Notes: generated by a model not told the origin, from the sequence alone. Counted from the stretch's first letter, positions 1 to 7,777 are shown. The stretch is DNA of 8,072 nucleotides from Pseudomonadota bacterium (GCA_022563075.1 JADFOC010000030.1:3801-11872); one strand, 5' to 3'. Numbers and translations: made by a program.

Positions 1-1731
1 CAAGGGACAGAAGAAATTCTGCCGCCGGATACCGATGAGGCAGCGGACGAAGATGAAGCAGCAGAGGACGCAGCGCTAACTAGTGCTGAAGAAGTTTTGG
101 GAACCGAGGAAGAGGAAGAGGAAGATGAAGATGACGAGCCACGTCCGAGCCTCCTCAACTTCGCCAATTCAGACCTGGTGTTTGCAGGCGATGTCCTCAT
201 CGCTGGGAACTATCATGGCTTCAACGTGTATGACATCAGCAATCCCCGCTCACCCGAGCTGATGAGTTCTGTCGTCTGTCCAGGCGGCCAGGGTGATGTA
301 TCGGTAGTGGGAAATCTGCTGATTCTGTCGGTGGAACAGACACGCGGGCGGCTCGATTGCGGTCTGCAAGGCGTGGCCGAACCAGAGAGCGCCGAACGTT
401 TCCGCGGCATTCGAATCTTCGATATCAGCGACCCTCGCTTGCCCACCCAGGTGGCGGCGGTGCAGACCTGCCGGGGATCTCATACCCATACGGTAGTGAC
501 CGATCCTGACGACGAGGGCAACATTTACGTCTACGGCTCAGGAACTGGTTCGGTACGCCCCGAAGAGGAACTCGACGGTTGCTCGGATGATTCACCCTTC
601 GAGAACCCCGAATCGGCGCTCTTTACCATCGACGTGATCCAGATTCCAGTAGCGCGACCCCAAGAGGCACGCATCGTCAATCGTCCCCATATCTTTTCGG
701 ACCCGGAATCGGGCGTCATCGCCGGTTTGTGGGAGGGCGGCGATCACGGGGACGACACCCAGCGCACTCGCGTTACCAGCCAGTGTCACGATATCACCGC
801 CTTTCCCGAAATTGGTCTGGCTGCAGGGGCCTGTTCCGGCAACGGCATCCTGCTGGATATTTCCGACCCAGTGAATCCAGTGCGCCTGGATCAGGTAATT
901 GACTCGGGTTTTGCCTATTGGCACTCGGCGACCTTCAACAATGATGGCAGCAAGATAATCTTTACCGATGAATGGGGCGGCGGTTCGCGTCCACGTTGCC
1001 GCGCGTCCGATCCATTGGATTGGGGTGCGGATGCGATCTACGATATCGTCGATGGCAAGATGCAGTTTCGAAGCCATTACAAGATGCCGGCGCCACAGTC
1101 TGATCAGGAGAATTGCGTGGCCCACAATGGCTCACTGATACCGGTTCCCGGCCGGGATATTTTCGTGCAGGCCTGGTACCAGGGAGGCATTTCGGTCATC
1201 GACTTTACTGACTCCTCTAACCCCACCGAAATCGCCTTTTTCGACCGCGGTCCCATCGATGCCGAAGAGCTGGTCATGGGCGGCTACTGGTCGGCCTACT
1301 GGTTTGGAGGTCTCATCTATGCCACCGAAATTGCGCGAGGCCTGGATGTATTGGCCCTCCTGCCCAGCGATTACCTGACGCAGAATGAAATCGACGCCGC
1401 ATCACTGACAGACGCCGATGCCGTCTTCAACCCACAGCAGCAGCGGCGCCATAGATGGCCGGCTGAGCCGGTAGTCGCTAGAGCTTATCTCGACCAGCTA
1501 CTGCGCAGTGAGGTCATTGCCACCGCGCAGGCAGCGGCGTTGACCACCGCGCTGAACCATGCCGACGACTTGCTAGCGAGCGATAATGCAAGTGACGCCA
1601 CCGCAGCAGAGCAACTCGAATCGCTGGCGGCAGATCTTGCGCAGGAGGGTGCTAGTCGCAGCGGCACCACACGATCCAGGTTTCTCGATCTGGCCACGAC
1701 GGTGCAGAAACTTGCCGAGCGATTGCAATAA
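1..1731 (+). CDS. LVIVD-repeat beta-propeller protein with helical FIMAH-like C-terminus (5' partial)
   Basis: The frame is open from the left edge, so the start is outside the window; a TTG at 97 is not a credible start because coding-like sequence continues upstream. The visible 576 residues begin with an acidic Asp/Glu-rich linker (about 9-54). A propeller region follows, with LVIVD-type motifs: FNVYDISNP (74-82), IRIFDISDP (137-145), GILLDISDP (282-290) and GISVIDFTD (396-404). His residues recur in similar contexts: SHTH (161 and 163), CHD (263), WHSA (308), AHNG (375). About eight Cys residues are scattered through it, which suits an exported, disulfide-bonded protein. The last 80 or so residues are Ala/Leu-rich helices resembling the FIMAH domain found at the C-terminus of secreted proteins. 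LVIVD proteins are usually surface or periplasmic, with no agreed function. The gene is visibly GC-richer than those downstream. The family call is fairly firm; no function is assigned. Confidence 0.8.
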   Translation, partial: QGTEEILPPDTDEAADEDEAAEDAALTSAEEVLGTEEEEEEDEDDEPRPSLLNFANSDLVFAGDVLIAGNYHGFNVYDISNPRSPELMSSVVCPGGQGDVSVVGNLLILSVEQTRGRLDCGLQGVAEPESAERFRGIRIFDISDPRLPTQVAAVQTCRGSHTHTVVTDPDDEGNIYVYGSGTGSVRPEEELDGCSDDSPFENPESALFTIDVIQIPVARPQEARIVNRPHIFSDPESGVIAGLWEGGDHGDDTQRTRVTSQCHDITAFPEIGLAAGACSGNGILLDISDPVNPVRLDQVIDSGFAYWHSATFNNDGSKIIFTDEWGGGSRPRCRASDPLDWGADAIYDIVDGKMQFRSHYKMPAPQSDQENCVAHNGSLIPVPGRDIFVQAWYQGGISVIDFTDSSNPTEIAFFDRGPIDAEELVMGGYWSAYWFGGLIYATEIARGLDVLALLPSDYLTQNEIDAASLTDADAVFNPQQQRRHRWPAEPVVARAYLDQLLRSEVIATAQAAALTTALNHADDLLASDNASDATAAEQLESLAADLAQEGASRSGTTRSRFLDLATTVQKLAERLQ

Positions 1732-2006
1732 ATTAGAATGTTGTCGCAAGAGTTTAAGTTTATTTCTAAACTTTCTGGAGCACGCAGGACGATATCTCCT
1801 GGCAAAGAAGGTGTGGACTCAAATGGAGATAGCTTTTATTCTTCTTATGCACGCCAACTCGGCAAGCTCAGGGGCAGAGTGTAATTATTGTTGACTAAGC
1901 TTTGCTTACGGCATTAGTGACTTTGTGCGGTTGAGTGACCGCCATCTCTGGGCTGGGATATACCAGCTGTTGATCCGAAGTCGATGTCATTAATCTGGAG
2001 GAAAAC
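1732..2006. other. Intergenic region between the LVIVD gene and the PD40 gene
   Basis: These 275 bases hold no convincing gene. A small AT-rich hairpin just after the upstream stop (AAGTTTA 1756-1762, loop TTTC, TAAACTT 1767-1773) lacks a clear T-run and is a weak terminator candidate. A second small hairpin, GCTGG/CCAGC, lies at 1952-1967. TTGACT at 1891-1896 resembles a -35 box but has no good -10 at normal spacing. The gap is long enough to hold a separate promoter for the PD40 gene. Confidence 0.4.
1997..2001 (+). promoter_or_regulatory. Ribosome binding site of the PD40 propeller gene
   Basis: GGAGG lies five bases before ATG 2007. It fixes that ATG as the start, and a signal peptide follows directly. 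Confidence 0.85.
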
Positions 2007-2897
2007 ATGAAACTGGATTGCCGCGCTCTACTCCCGATGACTTGTCTCTGTTTGCTGCTCTCATCAATCTCCTTTTCTCAAACCGAAAGTTTTCCAATCA
2101 ACATGGGCAGCGTGATTAACACGGCAGCAAGAGATGCCGAGCCTACTTTCACGCCAGATGGCCAGACCATGTATTTTAATTGCTTCGATAGACAGGGCAA
2201 AGTGGGTGGCGATATCTGTGTGACTGAGAGAATCGGCGATGGCTGGACTGATCCAGAGATCGTCGATGCAGTGAGCACCGATGATTACGTCGAGGTCGAA
2301 CCGCTACTTTCTCCCGACGGCAGTCAGCTCTACATCATGAGTAACCGGCCAGGCGGTCATGGTTCAACCGACATCTGGGTGAGTGATTGGGAAAATGATC
2401 ACTGGAGTGAGCCAAGCAACCTCGATGCCCCAATTAACTCGCCTTATTCTGATCACTGCCTCTACTTTGCCGGTGAAAATTCGGAGTTTGCCTACTGGAC
2501 TTCCACCCGTCCTGGCGGATTCGGCGGCAATGATATCTGGATGTCAGAAAAAGTTAATGGCACCTGGACCGACGCCGTCAATCTTGGCGCTAACGTCAAT
2601 TCCGCCGTTAGCGAACATCATTCGCTGCCCTCCGAAGATGGTCGCTCCCTCTATGTAACTACCACCCGTGATGAAGGCTTCGGTGGCGAGGACATCTACG
2701 TCACCACTAGAGATGACAATGGTAGCTGGAGCACGCTCACAAACTTGGGTCCTGAAGTAAATTCCGATCAATACGACCGTTGTCCGGCTTTTTCTCCAGA
2801 TTTTGAATACTTCTTCTTTGACTCAGAGAGAAAGGGTGGTTATGGAAATAAAGATCTTTGGTACTTGCCCTACTCACGAATTGAACACATCAGGTAG
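2007..2897 (+). CDS. Secreted PD40/WD40-like beta-propeller repeat protein
   Basis: This 296-residue protein starts at an ATG with a strong GGAGG site. Residues 1-24 form a signal peptide (a basic start, then a hydrophobic stretch with CLCLLL), with likely cleavage after SISFS near 24/25. The Cys residues at 13 and 15 do not sit in a normal lipobox, so a lipoprotein is less likely. The mature part has five repeats. Each has a TPDG/SPDG-like turn, a short strand and then Gly-rich plus D-I/L-W/Y: GGDICV (67-72), STDIWV (120-125), GNDIWM (174-179), GEDIYV (227-232), NKDLWY (281-286). The spacing is a regular 53-54 residues. Between repeats recurs a W(S/T) strand plus N-L-G/D-x-x-(V/I)-N-S, as in the PD40 (PF07676, TolB-like) family. 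These fold as propellers and often bind partners or glycans; no catalytic motif is visible. It follows the LVIVD gene by 275 bases and precedes a TonB receptor, suggesting a periplasmic or surface role. Confidence 0.85.
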   Translation: MKLDCRALLPMTCLCLLLSSISFSQTESFPINMGSVINTAARDAEPTFTPDGQTMYFNCFDRQGKVGGDICVTERIGDGWTDPEIVDAVSTDDYVEVEPLLSPDGSQLYIMSNRPGGHGSTDIWVSDWENDHWSEPSNLDAPINSPYSDHCLYFAGENSEFAYWTSTRPGGFGGNDIWMSEKVNGTWTDAVNLGANVNSAVSEHHSLPSEDGRSLYVTTTRDEGFGGEDIYVTTRDDNGSWSTLTNLGPEVNSDQYDRCPAFSPDFEYFFFDSERKGGYGNKDLWYLPYSRIEHIR

Positions 2898-3103
2898 GAG
2901 ATTGGCGATCCACGAGTATCCAAATGCTGTTTCTTGGTGCGTATCAACACAAGAAAATTGTCATTGACGCCCTCTTTGTAAAATTATGCCTTGACAACCA
3001 GAATTAGCTATGCTGTGGTTCTTAAGCGGCAACTGGGAACCATGTTTCTTTCTACGGTATTTAGCGGTATTTATTCGTTGTATTTTCCCACAACAAGAAT
3101 GAT

Positions 3104-3126
3104 TAATTTCAGACTAGATGAAATTA
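3104..3126. promoter_or_regulatory. Candidate operator: 23-bp inverted repeat upstream of the TonB receptor
   Basis: TAATTTCA (3104-3111) and its exact reverse complement TGAAATTA (3119-3126) flank a 7-base spacer, about 160 bases before the receptor start. The size and symmetry suit a dimeric regulator site. It does not match a Fur box that I can recognise. AT-rich DNA produces such repeats by chance, so this is tentative. Confidence 0.3.
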
Positions 3127-3277
3127 TATCTGTGGCTGAGATTTGGCCTTATCGGTAGTTGAATTGATTCCTCATCTTTGCTAGGTTGATAGTTGCCGAT
3201 TGTGATAAATAGCTCCATTTTTATCAAAGAATGGGTATTAAATTTTTCTTACCTACAATTTTTAAAATAGATTCCAA

Positions 3278-3283
3278 AGGGGA
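3278..3283 (+). promoter_or_regulatory. Ribosome binding site of the TonB receptor
   Basis: AGGGGA lies four bases before ATG 3288. It selects that start over the in-frame ATG at 3231, which would add 19 residues ahead of a normal signal peptide and has no such site before it. Confidence 0.8.
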
Positions 3284-3287
3284 AGAT

Positions 3288-6200
3288 ATGAAAAATAGAA
3301 GAACTCTAATCTCTATAGGAGTGGCGTTAGCTGTGGTTATGCCGCTACCCACTGTGGTTCTGGCACAAGAATCTGTACTTGAGGAAATTATTGTAACGGG
3401 TTCCTATATCCGCCGCGATAATTTTGACTTGGCTTCTCCAGTGACAATAATCACTCAGGAAGACATCTCTGCTGAGGCAACACCTTCTCTAGGCGAAGTT
3501 CTTTCCAATCAGACTATGAACTTTGGTTCCGATATACGAGCCAATGGTTTCGCACGTCGATACCAAGAGGGCAATAGCACTCAGGCTAACCTTCGAGGCT
3601 TAGGCTCCCGGGCGACCTTGCAACTTATCGATGGCAAGCGTAGTGTTTCTAGCAACTTAAATAATTTCTTACCCCAACTTGCCATTGCTCGAGTAGAAAT
3701 ACTCAAGGATGGCGCATCGGCCCTCTATGGTAGTGATGCGGTGGCCGGTGTGGTTAACGTAATCACTCGGAAAAATTATAATGGCAATCAATTTTCCCTG
3801 TTCAGAACCGAAGACAGTCGTGGCGATCATGGCGAAGACGTTTTCGAGTTTATTCACGGGACAGATACTGATCGGGGTCACTTCACTGTGGCCTTTGGTT
3901 TCCGGGACAGAGAAGCATTGAAGCAGGGTGACCGACCGGAGTATACCTTTCCCAGGGCTTTCGCCAGATCTGAAACCGGCAACCCAGGTGCATACAGTGT
4001 ACCTACTCGGGGCGCCGATGGTTTGTTGACGGGGACTTCGAGCAATATGGCTGACCCAGGTTGCGGCATCGATAACGGTCCAGGTGGAACCGATGAAGCC
4101 GCTTATAGAAATAATATAAGTGGTCAGGTCAAATATAACGGTCAAATCTGCCAGTTGTTCTTTGGTGAATGGTTTAACTATGTGAATGACAATAAGCAGG
4201 CCTCGATGTGGACAAACTACCAATATGAGATCAATGATCAGTTTAGCTTCGAAGGCGATTTTATGTTTTCCAAGCAAAATTCCCACGGTCGCAGTTCCAA
4301 CTCCAACCCGGGCGGTCGAGTGGATTTGTTGCCTATCGTCCCTGGTCACCATCCTGGCAATCCATGGCGAGCCATGGCCGACCGTGGAGCCGGCCTCGAG
4401 CCCATTTACGCTCTAGCCGGTGCCGATGGTCTGCCTCTGCGTGATGCCGCAGGCGTAGTGCAACTGGCAGCAGATCCTTTCGATGAAGCCCAGGGCATAG
4501 GCTTTAACGAAGATGTGGTGGTTGCTAATCTGCGCCTATTTGGAAAGTTGGGTACTCAACCCCAAGCGGGGCGCAATGCAGACGGATCCCACACCGCCGA
4601 ACATACTTTCGATGACACCAACTGGCGCTTGAGTGGTGCGCTGACGTGGGAAATACCCAATTCCAGTTGGATAGCTACTTTTAGCAGCTCTTTTGGGAAA
4701 AATGAGAGGGACTCAGTAGGAAAAAATGCCGACCTGCGTGCAGTGCAACAAGGTATAATCGGCACTCTGGGCTTAACCGGTGATCAATGGTACAACCCTT
4801 TCTCCACCGTTGCATTTCAGTGTGTCAATCGAGTTTGTACCAATACCGGGACGCCACAATTCGACAATACTGTTGACGTGGTTAACACCATAGACGTTCT
4901 CTATAACACCCACTCTGAGAATACACTGTTTCTGGCCGACGTTATCGCTACGGGTGATGTCTGGGAACTTCCAGCTGGCACCCTGCAGGCGGCAGTGGGA
5001 ATTAAAACCAGGTACGTTGAGAACATCAACGATCAGCCCGCTTTGGCAAATCAATGTAATCGCTGGATCAATGGCTGTGGTTTTGACTTCAAGGAAGATA
5101 GAACGGTAAATACGGCGTTCTTCGAACTCAGTGTGCCGATTCTGGATGGCAGTGCAATCGGTAATCTGGAACTGCAATTGGCCGGGGGCTACGTTGACTA
5201 CAATGATGTTGGTAGTTCATTTGATCCAAAGATCGCATTTCGCTATCAGCCCCATGAATATGTGTCTGTGCGAGCCTCCTACTCGGAGGCCTTCATCGCG
5301 CCATCCCTGTTTCGCCTGTTTAATCCCCCCTTCTCATTCTTGCAGACGGTGGATGATGCGATTGGCGATGATTTGGGTACCTTTGTCACTACCACCAACC
5401 AGGGAAACCCGGATCTCGTCCCGGAAACTGCCGATGTGTGGAATGTTGGTTTTAGCGTTAGCTTGCCTTTGTTTGGTGGCGATCTGACGTTTGGAGCCGA
5501 CTACACCGAGTTCGCATTCGTAGAACGAATCACCGACACCACGGCGCAAAACATTATCGACGATGATTTTGCGGCATTCACTGCGAGTGGTCGCAGTGCC
5601 GACAATCCCGATGATATAGCCTCCTGGGCTACCGGATTGAGTTCACCAAGCCTGCTAAGAAATCCGGTGTCAGGTAGTTTGATTCAGATTTTTGTTGCAC
5701 CGATAAACTCACAAGCAATGGATGTAACGGCAATTGATTTCGCCCTTGGCTACCAGTACGGCACTGACAATTGGGGTGATTTTCGGTTCAATTTGAATGC
5801 CACTAAGATGGATGAATATACCTATGACATTTCGGATACTCTTAAGGGCGACGGTGTTGGTAAACAAAATGATACGGTAGGTTCAGTACCGCCAATTCCA
5901 GAGTGGAATATCCGTGCCACACTGGGCTGGAGCTATGGTGAGCATAATGTTTTACTGGCTGCTCGTTATACCGATGAGATTTCCATGAACGGTCTCTCAT
6001 CGGGATTGAATGGCTTGGCTGCCGCGGGAAGTTTTGGCACCTTGGCTTTTATTCAGCACTGCGCACAGCCAGAGTGTTATCGAAATATTGTCGATGCAGA
6101 GACTCTTATCGATCTGACCTATAGCTACACTTTCCGCGATCTGTTGGGTGAAGGTCGCTCAACGCGAATTGAATTAGGCGCGCGTAACTTGACTGATGAA

Positions 6201-6296
6201 TTACCGGATATACAGTACACGCTGGGAGGAATGGATACTTTCATTAGTGACCCTCGCGGACGCATGGTGTACTTCCGCATTAATCAGGATTTCTAA
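3288..6296 (+). CDS. TonB-dependent outer-membrane receptor
   Basis: This is a 1002-residue receptor for energised uptake of an unknown ligand across the outer membrane, driven by TonB-ExbB-ExbD. The signal peptide spans residues 1-26 (MKNRR start, hydrophobic core, cleavage after VLA). A TonB-box-like LEEIIVTGSYIRR (31-43) follows almost at once, so there is no FecA-type signalling domain. The plug domain occupies about 48-165, with the typical NLRGLGSRATLQLIDGKR and the RVEILKDGASALYGSDAVAGVVNVI end. The rest is the 22-strand barrel, with the ARNLTDE element near the end and closing FRINQDF; the C-terminal Phe is the usual BAM-recognised residue. Eight Cys fall in four pairs (GCG...QIC, QCVNRVC, QCNRWINGC, HCAQPEC), probably disulfides in outer loops. 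The length and plug style fit the large receptors of marine and other gammaproteobacteria. No substrate can be assigned. The gene has its own long upstream region and its own terminator, so it is probably a separate transcription unit. Confidence 0.93.
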   Translation: MKNRRTLISIGVALAVVMPLPTVVLAQESVLEEIIVTGSYIRRDNFDLASPVTIITQEDISAEATPSLGEVLSNQTMNFGSDIRANGFARRYQEGNSTQANLRGLGSRATLQLIDGKRSVSSNLNNFLPQLAIARVEILKDGASALYGSDAVAGVVNVITRKNYNGNQFSLFRTEDSRGDHGEDVFEFIHGTDTDRGHFTVAFGFRDREALKQGDRPEYTFPRAFARSETGNPGAYSVPTRGADGLLTGTSSNMADPGCGIDNGPGGTDEAAYRNNISGQVKYNGQICQLFFGEWFNYVNDNKQASMWTNYQYEINDQFSFEGDFMFSKQNSHGRSSNSNPGGRVDLLPIVPGHHPGNPWRAMADRGAGLEPIYALAGADGLPLRDAAGVVQLAADPFDEAQGIGFNEDVVVANLRLFGKLGTQPQAGRNADGSHTAEHTFDDTNWRLSGALTWEIPNSSWIATFSSSFGKNERDSVGKNADLRAVQQGIIGTLGLTGDQWYNPFSTVAFQCVNRVCTNTGTPQFDNTVDVVNTIDVLYNTHSENTLFLADVIATGDVWELPAGTLQAAVGIKTRYVENINDQPALANQCNRWINGCGFDFKEDRTVNTAFFELSVPILDGSAIGNLELQLAGGYVDYNDVGSSFDPKIAFRYQPHEYVSVRASYSEAFIAPSLFRLFNPPFSFLQTVDDAIGDDLGTFVTTTNQGNPDLVPETADVWNVGFSVSLPLFGGDLTFGADYTEFAFVERITDTTAQNIIDDDFAAFTASGRSADNPDDIASWATGLSSPSLLRNPVSGSLIQIFVAPINSQAMDVTAIDFALGYQYGTDNWGDFRFNLNATKMDEYTYDISDTLKGDGVGKQNDTVGSVPPIPEWNIRATLGWSYGEHNVLLAARYTDEISMNGLSSGLNGLAAAGSFGTLAFIQHCAQPECYRNIVDAETLIDLTYSYTFRDLLGEGRSTRIELGARNLTDELPDIQYTLGGMDTFISDPRGRMVYFRINQDF

Positions 6297-6318
6297 TATC
6301 CAGCTTTAAAACGCAGTC

Positions 6319-6347
6319 AAAAAGAGGAGCTTCGGCTCCTCTTTTTT
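6319..6347 (+). terminator. Rho-independent terminator of the TonB receptor, probably bidirectional
   Basis: The arms 6319-6330 and 6335-6346 are perfectly complementary (core AGAGGAGC/GCTCCTCT) around a TTCG loop closed by C-G, the very stable cUUCGg tetraloop. A T6 run (6342-6347) overlaps the distal arm. The matching A-run on the proximal side gives the same structure on the minus strand, so it could also stop transcription from the convergent transposase gene. It starts 22 bases after the receptor stop codon. Confidence 0.93.
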
Positions 6348-6373
6348 ATCCACAGATTAAAAGGTATTAAAAG

Positions 6374-6384
6374 GGGTCGGTGAC
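6374..6384 (+). repeat. Left copy of the 11-bp target-site duplication
   Basis: GGGTCGGTGAC ends exactly where the IS left terminal repeat begins. The same 11 bases follow the IS right end at 7885-7895. Duplications of about 9-12 bp are normal for the IS4 family. Confidence 0.8.
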
Positions 6385-6403
6385 GAATGGCACTTACTTA
6401 AGC
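6385..6403. repeat. IS left terminal inverted repeat (19 bp)
   Basis: GAATGGCACTTACTTAAGC is the exact complement of 7866-7884. The TAA stop of the transposase (minus strand, 6394-6396) lies inside it. Confidence 0.9.
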
Positions 6404-7775
6404 TTTTTCGGATGACCATTTTTCATGACTTCCAGCCTCGCTTCAGCCCTGGGTTTCATTAATAAGGGAAACGGTTTTGGTCTCCTTTTTATTGCTCTGG
6501 GTTCAAGGCGGCCAGGTCTATTTCCTACTCTTCGTTGAGCAATCAACGCGAGTAATTCATGGCTTCGATAACCGAGCAAAGCTCTTTGTAGCTGTGAAGT
6601 TAGCCACAGTTGTAGAGTGTGTTTGAAGCTGAGCGTTTGTGGCAGTATGTCGACCATAAGCGCTGCTTGAACCATTAACAAGCGAACTAGATTATAGGCT
6701 AAAAAATAGGTCCAAATCTCTTTATTAATCATTTCCGGAGACTTGCAACTTAGAGTATCCATACCCAGGGTTGTTTTCAGATGTCTAAAATCAACTTCCA
6801 CATCCCAGCGCTTCTTATAGAGCGCTTTCAGCTCAGCTTTTGAGGTACTCTTTGGCGATAACAGAGTCGTTATCAGGATCTTTCCGTTGACCCTTAGTTC
6901 TCGTATGGTTAAAGTTTCTGGTGCATGATCATAGTATTCCTGCGTCATCCAGCCAGGTTTTAACGTTGGCTTTTTCAGTTCAACCAGATGATCTTTTGAG
7001 CCCAACTTCTTTCCCTTACGAAAATCTGTAATCCGCTTACGCACCCCCATTTGTTCAAACACACCCTCAACTTTTTTTTGCGCAAAGAGTCGAGAAAAAA
7101 GTAAGTGCCAAAAAAGGCGTCTCCAACCACAAGATCTCCTGCTTTGAACGTATCCATTACCTGGCGAAGTAACGTTTGCTCGTCCGAGCCTTTCCCATTA
7201 AATTTTCCCAGCGCCGCATTCGATATAGCACCACTTGAAAGGCAAAAGACTCCAAGCAAGCGGCATATCGGAAACCCAAGCCCCGGCTTTTGTCCCTTAT
7301 GTTTAGGGTAGGCAGCCTGGTTCGTGATCGTATCAGGCATGGTCAAGCTGGTACCATCAATCAAGTGGACACGCCTTCCTTTCCAGCGCCATTGTTCGGG
7401 TATTTTGCGATCAATCACTTCGCTTGTACGACAGACCAACTCGGAGATTAATGACTGCGGCAGCCGTTGTCTTGCTCGGCAATATCCACCTGTGGAGGTG
7501 CTCGCGGGTTGTAATCCTTGAGCCGCTTTTTGCAGGGCTAAGTCGTTAACGGCTTTTTGGCAGGAACGATCAGAGTTCAGTGCTTGAGCGATAAAAAGAG
7601 AAAGGGTTTCGGTAGGGGAATAATGCCGATCACGGAATTTCGGCAGCAGCCTATCCAGTGTGGGTTGTAAAGCATTCGTCGTAAGTAACCCAAAGAACGT
7701 AGAGAAGTTACAGCTTTGAGCGAGTTTCTTAATTCGATGTTGCTTGCATTGAGAGAGTTTGGTATTAGTAGACAT
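6394..7775 (-). CDS. IS4-family DDE transposase, two frames joined by a -1 shift
   Basis: This enzyme cuts and rejoins the IS ends. The upstream frame (7775 down to 6975, 266 residues) has an N-terminal domain typical of IS4 transposases, then LIDGTSLTMPDT with the first Asp at D140 and VVGDAFFGTYF with the second at D219. The downstream frame (7071 to 6394) continues VEGVFEQMGVRKRITDFRKGKK and carries the C1 signature Y(2)R(3)E(6)K (LYKKRWDVEVDFRHLK), giving E327 in joined numbering. The frames meet at an A8 tract (7072-7079) followed by G. Zero-frame reading is AAA AAA AAG, so a -1 slip on A_AAA_AAG gives RKKK-VEGVFEQ and a 460-residue protein, normal for the family. Without the shift the first product keeps D-D but lacks E and ends in unrelated sequence. 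It may be programmed frameshifting or a one-base deletion; both frames are otherwise intact. No good ribosome site precedes ATG 7775. Confidence 0.85.
7071..7079 (-). other. Candidate -1 frameshift site (A8-G) in the transposase gene
   Basis: On the minus strand the codons read CGC AAA AAA AAG. The last seven bases are A AAA AAG, a classic bacterial -1 slippery heptamer (known in dnaX and in several IS3-family elements). A -1 slip here enters exactly the frame that completes the DDE domain, with no residue missing. I see no strong downstream stem-loop and no clear upstream Shine-Dalgarno-like stimulator. Confidence 0.55.
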
Positions 7776-7777
7776 AT

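Larger units (their letters stand above)
2898..3287. promoter_or_regulatory. 390-base non-coding region upstream of the TonB receptor, with candidate regulatory repeats
   Basis: No gene is evident here, and the DNA becomes AT-rich towards the receptor. Visible elements: TTTCTTG/CAAGAAA (2930-2936 and 2950-2956), a hairpin without a T-run. AACCA (2996-3000), TGGTTC (3016-3021) and GAACCA (3037-3042) allow two mutually exclusive short stems. CGGTATTTA is directly repeated at 3055-3063 and 3065-3073. An 8-bp-arm inverted repeat lies at 3104-3126. TTGTAT (3078-3083) and ATTAAT (3102-3107) form a weak -35/-10 pair with an 18-base spacer. A receptor promoter probably lies in this region, but I cannot place it securely. 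Confidence 0.4.
6369..6403. repeat. Left copy of a 35-bp perfect inverted repeat (palindrome arm plus IS left end)
   Basis: Positions 6369-6403 are the exact reverse complement of 7944-7978. The outer 16 bases (AAAAGGGGTCGGTGAC) are a palindrome arm and the inner 19 are the IS left terminal repeat. Just outside, ATTAAAAGG is tandemly repeated (6356-6364 and 6366-6374), overlapping the arm. Confidence 0.9.

Noticed and set aside
97..99. TTG as start of the first gene
   Set aside because: The frame stays open to the window edge and the acidic linker continues upstream, so the gene starts outside the window.
592..1125. 177-residue open frame on the minus strand
   Set aside because: It lies opposite the LVIVD-repeat coding region and shows no family features.
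2991..3019. TTGACA at 2991-2996 as a sigma-70 promoter
   Set aside because: The hexamer is perfect but 17 bases downstream there is only TGTGGT, and the TATGCT at 3009 is too close.
3231..3287. Upstream ATG for the TonB receptor
   Set aside because: It has no ribosome site and would put 19 residues before a normal signal peptide; ATG 3288 has AGGGGA at good spacing.
3669..4352. 227-residue open frame on the minus strand
   Set aside because: It is fully inside the receptor gene, shows no recognisable domain, and is a shadow of well-supported coding sequence on the other strand.
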